From positions 186,001 to 250,000 of the forward strand of contig DASYKT010000002.1 in the NCBI GenBank assembly GCA_035995185.1: a stretch of DNA of 64,000 nucleotides. The letters are read 5' to 3'. Below the pieces are notes generated by a model, which had not been told where the DNA came from, ran no database searches, and worked only from the letters and a program-made list of their open reading frames with translations. Position 1 is the first letter of the stretch, and the number at the start of each line of letters is the position of its first letter. Shown one piece after another: positions 27,405 to 36,469 of the stretch. A program made the translations under genes and the position numbers. This stretch comes from DASYKT01 sp035995185. GTDB lineage: Bacteria > Acidobacteriota > Blastocatellia > Pyrinomonadales > Pyrinomonadaceae.

Positions 27405-28991
27405 ATGAACTTTATCAAACCGGGAAACGCTGTGAAAAGAAATTTACTTTGGAGCCTGCTAACCATAGGTTTTATTCTGACCACGAGTGTTTTTGCTCAA
27501 CCTGAACTGGATACCAGTTTTAACGGATCAGGCAAAACGACCTTTCAGATAATGGGATTAGGCAATACCAGGGCGATGGCCGTGCAGCCCGATAACAAGA
27601 TCGTGGTGGTCGGAACGTGCTCTGACATAAACAACACATATTACACTTTCTGTTATACCCGCATAAACGAAACCGGTACGCGTGAGTCGTTTGGGACCGG
27701 TCTGATACTTGTTCCCGGCGCCGCTACCAGCGGCACAGCCGCGGGCGGTGTCGCTATTCAGAGCGATGGCAAGGTCGTGATGTCCGGCTACGCTTTCCTG
27801 TCCGGCGAAGAGCGGGTTGTAGTGGCGCGCCTCAATGCCGATGGCAGCCCTGATTCCTCGTTCGGAACATCAGGCATCGTGACCACCGACGTTAATGCGG
27901 GAGAGAACGACCGCGGACACCGGGTTGCGATCCAGAGCGACGGCAAGATCGTCGTGGTCGGTTTCTCGGCCACCCAGCAATTTGTCGCCCGCTACGACAC
28001 CAACGGAGATCTTGACAGTTCATTCGGTAAAGGCGGAATCGCCAGGACGACCGTTCCGGGAAGTTCTACCAGCGGCAGATCCGTCGCGATCCAGTCAGAC
28101 GGCAAGATCATGGTTGGCGGCCTGATGATAACCAGTTCCACTCCTTCGATATCCTACCTTCTGACGCGGCTTAACCCGGATGGCAGCCCCGATAACACGT
28201 GGGATAGCGATGGGATCAAAAGCATTCCTTACGGCACTTCCCCGATGACGGATGAGCCCGGCGTCAGATCAGTGGCGGTAGCCCCTGATGGGCGGGTTAT
28301 TGCGCTGGGCTATGCTAATAGGGTTGTTTACAGTTTCAATCCGGACGGCTCGACGGATACAGGCTTTGGCACCGGCGGTTCCGCTAATGTCTGGGGTAGT
28401 GTCAATAACGCTCCTTATGACTTAACGGTGTCGGCCGGCGGCCGGATCACCGTCGTTGGTAACACAACGTCCGCAAGTCCAAGCGGATCGCAGTACGTGC
28501 AAACCATAACCAAATTCAGGAAGGATGGCACACTCGATACGAATTTTAGCGGAGATGGATATCTTACGGTCGGCTCCAACGAGGGGGGAAGAGTAGTTGC
28601 GATGGACTTGCAGGGTCGAACGATAGTGGCGGGGCTTTCGTCGACCAGCGTCGTGTATTTCGAATTTGCCAAATTCTCCGTTATTCGTTTGATAGCGCCG
28701 GCAGCAGGCCCCAATGTGACAATTTCCGGAAGAGTAACCAATCCCGACGGCACTCCGGTAAGTGGAGCCATCCTGCTTCTTCAGGATGGCATAGGTACTT
28801 CCTATTCGGCCCTGACAAGTCCGTTCGGATTTTACCTTTTCTCAAATATTCCTTCGGGCAAGGCCTATACGATCTCGACCGGGTCGAAAAAAGTTTTCTT
28901 CAATGACCGCAACCTTTTCGTCGATGATGAGATACAAGCGTTTAATATCCTCGCCGATCCCAGCAGCCGCTTCGCTAAATCAACTAAATAA
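27405..28991 (+). CDS. Secreted delta-60 repeat beta-propeller protein with C-terminal carboxypeptidase-regulatory-like domain
   Basis: 528 aa. Signal peptide (RNLLWSLLTIGFILTTSVFA). Residues about 35-410 hold repeats of the pattern LDTSFNGSG, IQSDGKIVVVG, LNADGSPDSSFG typical of delta-60 repeats, which form beta-propeller blades. Residues about 435-528 form a SpaA/CarboxypepD-reg-like domain (ISGRVTNPDGTPVSGAILLLQDG). A surface or secreted binding protein of unknown ligand. It uses an AGGA before ATG 27405. A GC hairpin follows its stop. Similar proteins are numerous in Acidobacteriota. Confidence 0.85.
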   Translation: MNFIKPGNAVKRNLLWSLLTIGFILTTSVFAQPELDTSFNGSGKTTFQIMGLGNTRAMAVQPDNKIVVVGTCSDINNTYYTFCYTRINETGTRESFGTGLILVPGAATSGTAAGGVAIQSDGKVVMSGYAFLSGEERVVVARLNADGSPDSSFGTSGIVTTDVNAGENDRGHRVAIQSDGKIVVVGFSATQQFVARYDTNGDLDSSFGKGGIARTTVPGSSTSGRSVAIQSDGKIMVGGLMITSSTPSISYLLTRLNPDGSPDNTWDSDGIKSIPYGTSPMTDEPGVRSVAVAPDGRVIALGYANRVVYSFNPDGSTDTGFGTGGSANVWGSVNNAPYDLTVSAGGRITVVGNTTSASPSGSQYVQTITKFRKDGTLDTNFSGDGYLTVGSNEGGRVVAMDLQGRTIVAGLSSTSVVYFEFAKFSVIRLIAPAAGPNVTISGRVTNPDGTPVSGAILLLQDGIGTSYSALTSPFGFYLFSNIPSGKAYTISTGSKKVFFNDRNLFVDDEIQAFNILADPSSRFAKSTK

Positions 28992-29000
28992 TGATAATAA

Positions 29001-29022
29001 GGCCCCGCAATTTGCGGGGCTC
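29001..29022 (+). terminator. GC-rich hairpin after the delta-60 gene
   Basis: GCCCCGCAA paired with TTGCGGGGC around a single base or three-base loop, followed by pyrimidine-rich bases but no perfect T run. A plausible terminator. Confidence 0.6.
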
Positions 29023-29181
29023 CTGCCTTTATTATTTCTATATTTTCCTGTGACATTTTATCTCCTGAGTTCAGGTTCAGAGTTCGAGGTTCGAAGTTCA
29101 ACCTTCAGATGCTCCTGTTGCGGAAAACAGCGTTCTAAACATGAACTTTGAACGCGAAACCATGAACTCTGAACTTTTGTG

Positions 29182-29313
29182 TTACGCCGCCTCTTCCATC
29201 GCCTTGGCGGCGCATTCGTCGCAGCAGACGGTTATCTCTTTTCCGGCGACAGTTACTTTGATCCCGCCATCTTTTATTTCCCAATCGCAAACGGGACATT
29301 TTGTGTTTTCCAT
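29182..29313 (-). CDS. 43-aa small zinc-ribbon-like protein
   Basis: ATG at 29313 with GGAG eight bases upstream; stop TAA at 29184. The protein reads MENTKCPVCDWEI near the N-terminus and VCCDECAAK near the C-terminus, so it has CPVC and CCxxC motifs able to bind one zinc ion. The size and spacing recall YHS- or TRASH-like metal-binding peptides. It may be a metal chaperone or a small regulatory zinc protein; nothing more is readable. Divergently placed between the delta-60 gene and the AraC gene. Confidence 0.75.
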   Translation of the reverse strand: MENTKCPVCDWEIKDGGIKVTVAGKEITVCCDECAAKAMEEAA

Positions 29314-29388
29314 TTTCTTTCTCCTTGAAATTATTTAACAACGCTTGTTGGCGATCGTTATAGATAGAGTTTAGAAAACGGTAAAGGA

Positions 29389-30309
29389 TCACACTATCAG
29401 ATTCTTGCTCATTTCGGGGAAAGAGTTGCGGCGCGCTTCTGACGGCGTGCAGCCGAATTCGCGGCGGAAGGTTTCGGTAAAGTGGCTGTGGCTGGAAAAG
29501 CCCAGGTCGAGCGCGAGCGCAGTGATGTCATCGGCGCCGCTGGCCAATTGTTCGAGAGATGCGCGCAGCCGCAGCTGGGTCAGGTAGCGATGAACGGGCA
29601 CGCCGGTTTGCTGCTGGAAAATACGCGCAAAATTAAACGGCGATGAATGAACCGCGCGGGCCACGTCGTCCAGCGTGATGCGCTCGCCGATGCGGCCGGC
29701 CATGTAGTTTTTAGCAGCTTCGGCGCGCTCGGCGTGATCGGCATTTGTACCGCTGCGTTTATGTTTGCGAATGACGCCGTGCTGCCGATAAGCAGATTCC
29801 AGCACGTCAGCCATCAGCTGGATCGCGGTCACATCCGCCCAAAGCGGTTCGAGCGCTTCTGCTTCAGCATTTGCTTCCGCCGTTTCCAGCCGCGTGACAA
29901 ATTCGCGATGCCGCCAGAAGATCCGGTTGTCGCACGGGCCGGTCACAAACGGAAAGGCGTACTCCGGACGCTCGTCAATCGCGGGGTCGAGTTCGCGCAC
30001 GATGTCTTTTAAGATGCGCGGCGAAAGGTTAAAGATCGTGCCGCGGTCGCCGCAATCGGCCGGGTGGCTGACGCGGTACTCGGAATTTTTGGCAAAAAAT
30101 ACGGACTGGTTAACGGTCGCGGTAACATTCTTTTTTCCGAAATGTTTACAGAAAGCTCCGTGGCGCATCAGCACGATGCTGTTGCCGCCGTTTTGCTCTT
30201 CGCCCAGCGGCCCGCCGCGCTCGATGCGGCAGTTGTAATCGCTCACCGCGATAAGCGGGCTTTCGTAAAGGACCTTAAAATCGATCTGATCTTCGGGAAA
30301 ATTTGCCAC
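29389..30309 (-). CDS. AraC-family transcription regulator
   Basis: 306 aa. Two helix-turn-helix motifs at the C-terminus (ITLDDVARAVHSSPFNFARIFQQQTG and ALALDLGFSSHSHFTETFRREFG), ending in the typical GCTPSEARR. The N-terminal 190 residues form the effector part, with cysteines (C21, C54, C83 by eye) and no recognisable cupin. It is divergent from the CheR-like gene across about 50 bp, the natural control region. Confidence 0.9.
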   Translation of the reverse strand: MANFPEDQIDFKVLYESPLIAVSDYNCRIERGGPLGEEQNGGNSIVLMRHGAFCKHFGKKNVTATVNQSVFFAKNSEYRVSHPADCGDRGTIFNLSPRILKDIVRELDPAIDERPEYAFPFVTGPCDNRIFWRHREFVTRLETAEANAEAEALEPLWADVTAIQLMADVLESAYRQHGVIRKHKRSGTNADHAERAEAAKNYMAGRIGERITLDDVARAVHSSPFNFARIFQQQTGVPVHRYLTQLRLRASLEQLASGADDITALALDLGFSSHSHFTETFRREFGCTPSEARRNSFPEMSKNLIV

Positions 30310-30360
30310 AAATGTATTTTAATGCAAAATGAGAAAGAAAGAACCATTAAGATAGGCAAA

Positions 30361-31260
30361 ATGACATCGACCACGGCACAAAAAAAGACCGATCAGCTGC
30401 TGCTTTTATGCGGCCTGATCGGGGAAAGAGCAGGCCTCTTTTTTCGCAGTCCACAGGATATCGAATGTGTGGAAATGCGCCTGAGTGACCGGTTGGAAAA
30501 AACCGGGTGCGGGTCGTTTTCAGAGTACCATCAGCTTTTGAGCGAAGGTGAAAAGGCCGATGCCGAGTGGCTGCAGGTCATCGCCGCGCTGTCGAAACCG
30601 GTCTCCGGTTTTTATCGCCACGCGAGGCGCGTGCGGCTGCTGACGGAGATGGTGCTTCCGCGGCTCGCTGCCAACAACGGCCCGGATACGCTGAAGATCT
30701 GGAGTGCCGGCTGCGCCACCGGCGAAGAGCCGCTGATGATCGCGATGGCTATTAGCGAAGCAGGCTGGTTTGACCGGCTGGAGATCAATATTTATGCAAG
30801 CGATGCCAGCTTTACCGCGCTGGAAAAGGCAGGCCGGGGAATATACGACGATAATAAGGTGAGGCACTTAGCTCCCGAATTACGTGAAAAATATTTCGCA
30901 CCGGTGAATGATGAGTGGCAAATTAAACCCGAACTGCACGGCAAAGTCAGGTGGTCGCTGGCAAATCTGATGAATGAAAGCGAGATAGCCGCGCTGGCAG
31001 CGTCACATGTTATTTTTTGCCGTAATGTGTTTATCTACTTTTCCGACCCGGCGATCATCCAAACCCTGCGTCTATTCGGAAAGCATATGCCCGCCGGGGG
31101 ATATCTGATAACGGATAATGGCGACCATTTTGTGTCATTAATATCACAGACAGGTGTTTTCGAGCGGCAAGAGGCAGTTGGCGAATCGATCTGGATGAAA
31201 AAAGAAATGACCGGTTTTCACCGGCCATTTACTATCAGGGATACGGACAAAAAAGCTTAA
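30361..31260 (+). CDS. CheR-type protein (glutamate) methyltransferase
   Basis: 299 aa from ATG 30361; an in-frame ATG at 30322 is also possible, but it would leave almost no promoter between this gene and the divergent AraC gene. The CheR signature is plain: PVSGFYRHARRVRLL in place of the usual S/TxFFR, then the SAM-binding WSAGCATGEEPL near residue 117 and FCRNVFIYF near 225. It methylates receptor glutamates in chemosensory systems, but no che genes are near, so it may serve a Che-like or Frz-like system elsewhere. Its stop codon overlaps the end of the next gene by 4 bp. Confidence 0.88.
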   Translation: MTSTTAQKKTDQLLLLCGLIGERAGLFFRSPQDIECVEMRLSDRLEKTGCGSFSEYHQLLSEGEKADAEWLQVIAALSKPVSGFYRHARRVRLLTEMVLPRLAANNGPDTLKIWSAGCATGEEPLMIAMAISEAGWFDRLEINIYASDASFTALEKAGRGIYDDNKVRHLAPELREKYFAPVNDEWQIKPELHGKVRWSLANLMNESEIAALAASHVIFCRNVFIYFSDPAIIQTLRLFGKHMPAGGYLITDNGDHFVSLISQTGVFERQEAVGESIWMKKEMTGFHRPFTIRDTDKKA

Positions 31261-32360
31261 GTTGCTACGCTGCTATTAATTGATTGGATAAAGTTGCTGC
31301 AAGCATACTTTTCGATCTCAGAAGAAGAAGGAACTATAACGTGTTCTTCCAAAGATTTTTTGCGTAGTTCGGCTTCTAATTGAAAAACTTTACTTTCCAA
31401 TTCCTTTCTCTTTAGCTCTAATAATTCCGCTTCTTTTTTCTCGCGAATCTCCTTTTCCTTTTCGCGATCATCCCTCCGCCGTCCCCATAAAAGCATAAAC
31501 GGTAAACTCATGGCGGATATTACTATGGGGGATACTTTAACGAGAACTCCCAGTGCGCTCAGGTCTTCTTTAGCATTCTCGACATTTTGCTTCGCCGTTT
31601 GTAAAAGGAGCTTTACTTCTTTCGCATCAATGCATGGAGAATTGGACGAAGCGGCAAATGCAGCGGCCGCCTGATCGCTGTACTGCTTTTCAATTTCAGC
31701 TTTTCTAGTCTGATATGTTTCCTCCGAAACCTGTTTCTTTTGCCTAGCGACCTCCAATTGTAACCGTTCGGAAAAGAAGTCCTGATCAAAACGAGAGTGG
31801 CCTGCGAGATGAATTAGCTGTTTGTTGTATGAATCATCGGCGTAAAAATTCGCTAAGTCCGCAAGAGCTTTATCAAAAGAATATTTGACGCCCACCAGAT
31901 CTTTGACGGAATTGTCGTCAAGATGGTACTCGTGCCCTAACACCGCAATAATAAAAGACGTACTTTTTAAGGATGAATAGGCGGAGGCCAGTTTTCTTAC
32001 GTACAATGATCTTGAGTCGTTCGCGTCAGACGTGTCCAAACCCTGAGCCTCTTCTTTTGGTGCTGTGCGAAGTTTGTCTAAAGCGCTTTTTAAGGCGTCT
32101 TGTTGTAGCGGTTCCCCGCCGAAAATACTTGAGATCTCTGATGAAGCATCGGGTAGGGGAGGAAACGACGGCTCAGAAGATATGACAGGAGTATTCGCAG
32201 TGCCGGCGGTACCCTGTTTTCTCACTTCGGACTCGACTTTGGGGGCAGGATCCCGGGCGGCAACCCTATCACTCAAGCAACCGAAAAATACAAAAGAAAG
32301 AAGTAAAAATGAAGTTACCAACTTTCCGTTAAAAACCGAGCCTGGGAATACTCTAATCAT
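31257..32360 (-). CDS. Predicted lipoprotein with membrane segment and C-terminal coiled coil
   Basis: 367 aa. Signal II-like N-terminus (LLLSFVFFGC, lipobox Cys at residue 28). The middle is helical with low complexity; a hydrophobic segment (VKVSPIVISAMSLPFMLLWG, about residues 276-295) is followed by a highly charged Arg/Glu/Lys coiled coil of about 50 residues. Codon use is AT-rich compared with the CheR gene it meets tail to tail. No family recognised. Could be imported. Confidence 0.6.
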   Translation of the reverse strand: MIRVFPGSVFNGKLVTSFLLLSFVFFGCLSDRVAARDPAPKVESEVRKQGTAGTANTPVISSEPSFPPLPDASSEISSIFGGEPLQQDALKSALDKLRTAPKEEAQGLDTSDANDSRSLYVRKLASAYSSLKSTSFIIAVLGHEYHLDDNSVKDLVGVKYSFDKALADLANFYADDSYNKQLIHLAGHSRFDQDFFSERLQLEVARQKKQVSEETYQTRKAEIEKQYSDQAAAAFAASSNSPCIDAKEVKLLLQTAKQNVENAKEDLSALGVLVKVSPIVISAMSLPFMLLWGRRRDDREKEKEIREKKEAELLELKRKELESKVFQLEAELRKKSLEEHVIVPSSSEIEKYACSNFIQSINSSVAT

Positions 32361-32559
32361 ATTTGCCTTCCTAAATGGGTAAAGACCTCGGTTAATCTAG
32401 ATGAACAAGACTTAGGTATAGTTGCATACTATTTCAGCCCGGAGCGGGTAAAAATTTGTTCCAAGCATTTACTCGTTAAATAAAAGCCTTAACTAGTAAA
32501 GATTTCAAACTTTGTTTATCATTACAGTGCTTTAATTTCTTATTAACAGGTGCGCAGAT

Positions 32560-34374
32560 TTGAAACCGACCAACATAAAAGACCCGGAATATTTTCATAA
32601 GGTAGTCGATTGCCAGTACGCCTGCCCGGCGCATACGCCCGTGCCGGAATACATCCGTTTGATCGCCGAGGGCCGTTATACCGAGGCCTATATGATCAAC
32701 TGGGATTCGAACGTGTTTCCCGGCATTTTGGGCCGCACCTGCGACCGCCCGTGCGAACCGGCTTGCCGCCGCGGCCGGCTCAACCCGGAAGAGGCGGAAA
32801 AACCCGTCGCGATCTGCCGGCTGAAACGCGTGGCCGCCGACAATAAGGGCGAGGTCAAGCACCTTATGCCGCAAGGCCCGTTTGCGCCGAACGGAAAGAA
32901 AGTGGCGCTGATCGGCGCCGGCCCGGCTTCGCTGACCGTGGCGCGCGACCTGGCGCCGCTGGGTTACGAAATTCACCTGTTTGACGAACAGTACAAGGGC
33001 GGCGGTTTTATGCTCAGCCAGATCCCGGCGTTTCGCCTGCCGGAAACCGTGCTCGACGAAGAAGTAAATTACATCCTCGACATGGGGATCCACACGCATT
33101 TCAAGCACTATGTGGACAGTTTAAAAGGCGTGCTCGAACAGGATTATGACGCGGTCTTTGTCGGGACGGGCGCTCCGCGCGGGCGCGAGCTGAAAATTCC
33201 CGGCCGCGAAGAAGGCGCCGCCAATATCCACATCGGCATCAACTGGCTGGGCAGTGTCGCTTTTGAACACACCAGTAAGATCGGAAAAACCGTCATCGTG
33301 CTCGGCGGCGGAAACACCGCGATGGATTGCTGCCGCACGGCGCGCCGCCTGGGCGGCACGGATGTGAAGGTGATCGTGCGCTCGCCGTTTGCCGATATGA
33401 AGGCGTCGCCCTGGGAAAAAGAAGACGCGCAGCACGAAGACATCCCGATCGTTGACAACCACGTGCCGAAATCTTTTGTCGTCGAAGACGGAAAACTTAA
33501 AGGCGTGATGTTTGAAAAGGTCGAGGCAAAATACGACGAAGCAGGTAAACGCAGTTTGGTGCCGACCGGCGAAGCGGAAGCTTTCTACCCGGCGGACGAC
33601 GTGCTGGTCGCCATCGGGCAGGAAAATACTTTCCCGTGGATCGAGCGCGATCTGGGTGTTGATTTCGACGACAAGTGGGACATGCCGATTGTCGATAAAG
33701 TGACTTTTCAGGCGACGCACCCGAAAGTTTTCTTTGGCGGCGACGCGGCCTTTGGCCCGGAAAATGTCATCACCGCCGTCGCGCACGGCCACCAGGCAGC
33801 GGTCTCGATCGACCTGCTCTGCAAGGGCGAAGATCTGGGCAAGCGGTTAGATCCGATGGTCAACCTCGTCTCGCAAAAGATGGGCATCCACGAATGGGCC
33901 TACGACAGCGAGATCGAACACGACCCGCGCTATGTTGTGCCGCAAGCGCCGAAAACTTTGACCCTCATCAATCGCAAGCAGGAGGTCGAACTCGGCTTTG
34001 ACCAGCTCGCCGGTTACAAGGAAGCTGAGCGCTGCCTTAATTGCGACGTACAGACGGTTTTTGAAGAAGTAAAATGCATCGAGTGCGACGCCTGCGTCGA
34101 CATCTGCCCGACAAGCTGCATCACCTTTACGCCGAATGCCGAAGAACCGCAGCTGCGCGAAATGATTAAAGTGCCCGCGCTAAATCTCACCCAGGACCTG
34201 TATGTTTCCGACGCGCTGAAAACCACCCGCGTGATGGTCAAGGACGAAGACGTCTGCCTGCACTGCGGCCTCTGCGCCGAACGCTGCCCCACCGCCGCCT
34301 GGGATATGCAAAAATTCTGGTACAACGTCACCAAGGCCGGCGAGGTGAAGTACGGATGTAACGGTCACGAGTAA
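32560..34374 (+). CDS. NAD(P)-dependent FAD oxidoreductase with ferredoxin-type 4Fe-4S centres (GltD-like)
   Basis: 604 aa from TTG 32560. The N-terminus has an iron-sulfur loop (VDCQYACPAHTPVPEY and RPCEPACRRG), then an FAD Rossmann motif GAGPASLTVA at about residue 120 and an NAD(P) motif GGGNTAMDCC near 250, as in the small subunit of glutamate synthase. The C-terminus adds two 4Fe-4S motifs, CIECDACVDICPTSC and CLHCGLCAERCP. It probably shuttles electrons between NAD(P)H and ferredoxin. The natural partners are KorA/KorB encoded downstream at 38311 and 42249, from which it is now separated by inserted genes. Confidence 0.85.
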   Translation: MKPTNIKDPEYFHKVVDCQYACPAHTPVPEYIRLIAEGRYTEAYMINWDSNVFPGILGRTCDRPCEPACRRGRLNPEEAEKPVAICRLKRVAADNKGEVKHLMPQGPFAPNGKKVALIGAGPASLTVARDLAPLGYEIHLFDEQYKGGGFMLSQIPAFRLPETVLDEEVNYILDMGIHTHFKHYVDSLKGVLEQDYDAVFVGTGAPRGRELKIPGREEGAANIHIGINWLGSVAFEHTSKIGKTVIVLGGGNTAMDCCRTARRLGGTDVKVIVRSPFADMKASPWEKEDAQHEDIPIVDNHVPKSFVVEDGKLKGVMFEKVEAKYDEAGKRSLVPTGEAEAFYPADDVLVAIGQENTFPWIERDLGVDFDDKWDMPIVDKVTFQATHPKVFFGGDAAFGPENVITAVAHGHQAAVSIDLLCKGEDLGKRLDPMVNLVSQKMGIHEWAYDSEIEHDPRYVVPQAPKTLTLINRKQEVELGFDQLAGYKEAERCLNCDVQTVFEEVKCIECDACVDICPTSCITFTPNAEEPQLREMIKVPALNLTQDLYVSDALKTTRVMVKDEDVCLHCGLCAERCPTAAWDMQKFWYNVTKAGEVKYGCNGHE

Positions 34375-34390
34375 CGAATCGGAATCTGAG

Positions 34391-34590
34391 CGGTAGCGAC
34401 CGGTTTTATGAGTGGTTGACGGCTTTGCCGTTTGATGTGCGGAAAAGCTCTGCTTTTCAGAGAAAGTTTTACATATTCTGGCGGCTATGCCGCTATAATC
34501 ACATTAGTTCGGCGGCATAGCCGCGAAGTAATAAAATGAACAGTCCCGGTGAATCAGAGATTCACCGCAAATCGAGCGGCAAAGCCGCCA
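34391..34590. repeat. GGCGGC-AT-GCCGCC palindromes before the RAYT gene
   Basis: Short perfect or near-perfect palindromes with GGCGGCTATGCCGC at about 34482, GGCGGCATAGCCGC at about 34512 and GCGGCAAAGCCGCC near 34575, plus a TAGCGACCGG segment related to the 2395-type repeat at 34391. A partial unit (GGCGGCATAGCC) lies at 35171, just after the RAYT stop, so the transposase gene is framed by these units. Similar units recur at about 55257-55275. Confidence 0.75.
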
Positions 34591-34630
34591 AAGAACAGAC
34601 TAGACTAAGGTAGCCTGAAGAACTTCCACA

Positions 34631-35179
34631 ATGTTTCGGGTATCAAGAGACACTCCTGCTTATTATCTTACCTCGGTTGCTCACAATCGACTGCTGGTAT
34701 TTCAAACCGACAAAATAAAAGAAATAGTTTGCAAAGCTCTGGATGAAGCGCGAGACTCCGCTCATATTCTGATCTTTGCTTATGTCGTTATGCCTGACCA
34801 TATACATTTGATCACTGACGGTGTTCGATCAATTGCGGAGGTTTTGCGGTTCACGAACGGCATTATCGCAAAGCGAGTGATAGATTATCTTAAGGAAAAC
34901 AATTTTGAGAGTTCTCTAGCCAAGCTACGCCGACAGGAAGGGGAGCGCCGGCATAAATATTCTTTGTTTGAACATCATCCTAATGCTTTCCGCATTACCG
35001 GCGAGGAAACTTTCATGCAGAAAGTGAATTATATTCATCTTAATCCGGTTAGGGCGGGATTTGCGGAGAGTCCAGACGATTATCTTTATTCGAGTTCGCG
35101 CTTATGGCAGGGTCGAGCTGTTGAAAATGAGCCGTTAATTACAGATCATAAAGAAATCCAGTGGAGAACGGCGGCATAG
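34631..35179 (+). CDS. REP-associated tyrosine transposase (RAYT)
   Basis: 182 aa, single-domain Y1_Tnp of the IS200/RAYT group. The HUH-type metal motif is H57-I-H59 in VVMPDHIHL, and the catalytic Tyr is Y134 in VNYIHLNPVRAG. RAYTs cut and join REP palindromes and are thought to spread them; the flanking GGCGGC palindromes are the expected partners. ATG 34631 has no strong Shine-Dalgarno sequence. The gene is one of the insertions that separate the GltD-like gene from korA. Confidence 0.9.
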   Translation: MFRVSRDTPAYYLTSVAHNRLLVFQTDKIKEIVCKALDEARDSAHILIFAYVVMPDHIHLITDGVRSIAEVLRFTNGIIAKRVIDYLKENNFESSLAKLRRQEGERRHKYSLFEHHPNAFRITGEETFMQKVNYIHLNPVRAGFAESPDDYLYSSSRLWQGRAVENEPLITDHKEIQWRTAA

Positions 35180-35492
35180 CCCTGAGAAATTAGGATACAA
35201 AACAGAAAAGCAAAGCTTTCCGCAAAGCAACGGGCGCAGACCGAAGAAATAAACCAAAAAACACCACGTAAATTGGTTAAGGCCTGATAAAGTCCGATCG
35301 CTACCTCTTCGGTTCTAATCTCATACTCAAAATACGCTATCCGCTTTATCCACTGCATTTATAGGGTATTCAATCGAGGCTGTTCCTTTGTGATATCATA
35401 GTTAAATCTCGTTAATTTTTGGTTGGATTTTACTGATGTTTTGCTTTAACCAAGCAATGGCGTTTTTATCGAAAAAGGTAAGGAGTATAGCG
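35180..35492. other. Intergenic region without gene
   Basis: About 310 bp containing TAGCGACC-like fragments and short repeats (AACACCACG, AATCTCATACTC). No convincing open frame. The last 60 bp carry AAGGTAAGGAG, the ribosome-binding site of the hydrolase gene. Confidence 0.5.
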
Positions 35493-36341
35493 ATGGGTAC
35501 AATCACCACAAAAGACGGAGTTGAGATTTTTTACAAAGATCTGGGCAGCGGGCAGCCGATAGTTTTTAGCCATGGGTGGCCGCTCTCCGCGGACGATTGG
35601 GATTATCAGATATTTTATTTTGCGTCGCGGGGGTTTCGCTGTATCGCGCATGACCGGCGCGGGCATGGGCGTTCGAGCCAGACTTGGGACGGCAACGATA
35701 TGGACCATTATGCCGACGACCTGGCGAAGCTTACCAAGGCGCTGGATCTGAAAGATGCGATCCACGTCGGCCACTCGACGGGCGGCGGCGAGGTCGCGCA
35801 TTACATCGGCCGGCACGGCACATCGCGCGTGGCGAAAGCGGTGCTGATCGGCGCGGTCCCGCCGGTGATGATCAAGAAGGATTCAAACCCCGGCGGGCTG
35901 CCGATCGAGGTTTTCGACGGTCTTCGCGAGTCATATACGAAGGACCGCGCCCAGTTTTACCGCGATCTTCCGAGCGGGCCTTTTTACGGTTTTAACCGCG
36001 AGGGTGCGAATGTTTCGCAAGGTATAATCGACAACTGGTGGCGGCAAGGGATGATGTGCGAGTTCAAGGCCGGTTACGATTGCATCAAGGCTTTTTCCGA
36101 AACGGATTTTACCGAGGACCTGAAAAAATTCGACGTGCCGACACTCGTCATGCATGGCGATGACGATCAGATCGTTCCGATCGCGGATTCGGCAATGCTC
36201 TCGTCCAAGCTCGTGCCTGACGCCACGCTGAAAGTTTACCCGGGATTTCCGCACGGTATGTGCACTACTCATCATGAAGTGGTCAACGCGGACCTGCTGG
36301 AATTCTTCCGGGCGGAAACGCCCAAGGCAACGTCGGCTTAA
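35493..36341 (+). CDS. Alpha/beta hydrolase, non-haem chloroperoxidase-like
   Basis: 282 aa from ATG 35493, chosen for AAGGAG 9 bp upstream rather than the upstream in-frame start at 35436. Oxyanion motif SHGWPLSADDW; nucleophile elbow GHSTGGGE (Ser near residue 97); acid Asp in VMHGDDDQIVP and catalytic His in GFPHGM. Close to the cofactor-free perhydrolase/chloroperoxidase group; may act as an esterase. Cytosolic. A terminator hairpin lies at 36375. Confidence 0.92.
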   Translation: MGTITTKDGVEIFYKDLGSGQPIVFSHGWPLSADDWDYQIFYFASRGFRCIAHDRRGHGRSSQTWDGNDMDHYADDLAKLTKALDLKDAIHVGHSTGGGEVAHYIGRHGTSRVAKAVLIGAVPPVMIKKDSNPGGLPIEVFDGLRESYTKDRAQFYRDLPSGPFYGFNREGANVSQGIIDNWWRQGMMCEFKAGYDCIKAFSETDFTEDLKKFDVPTLVMHGDDDQIVPIADSAMLSSKLVPDATLKVYPGFPHGMCTTHHEVVNADLLEFFRAETPKATSA

Positions 36342-36374
36342 AGCTCCGGCGAAAATTATTTCCAATTTTTGAAT

Positions 36375-36403
36375 AACCTTCAGTTTAGGCTGGAGGTTTT
36401 TTT
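36375..36403 (+). terminator. Rho-independent terminator
   Basis: AACCTTCAG paired with CTGGAGGTT (one G-T) around a 6-nt loop and followed by T7. Confidence 0.85.
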
Positions 36404-36413
36404 CTGGTTTATG

Positions 36414-36467
36414 AGAGAACCACCCCGCCCTTCGGGGCACCCCTCCTTCGTAAGGAGGGAGTTTTTT
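36414..36467. repeat. Family B palindromic repeat
   Basis: AGAGAACCACCCCGCC, then a CCTCCTTCGTAAGGAGG hairpin. It ends 2 bp before the proposed ATG of the ABC ATPase gene, so it forms that gene's 5' leader. Confidence 0.8.
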
Positions 36468-36469
36468 GA

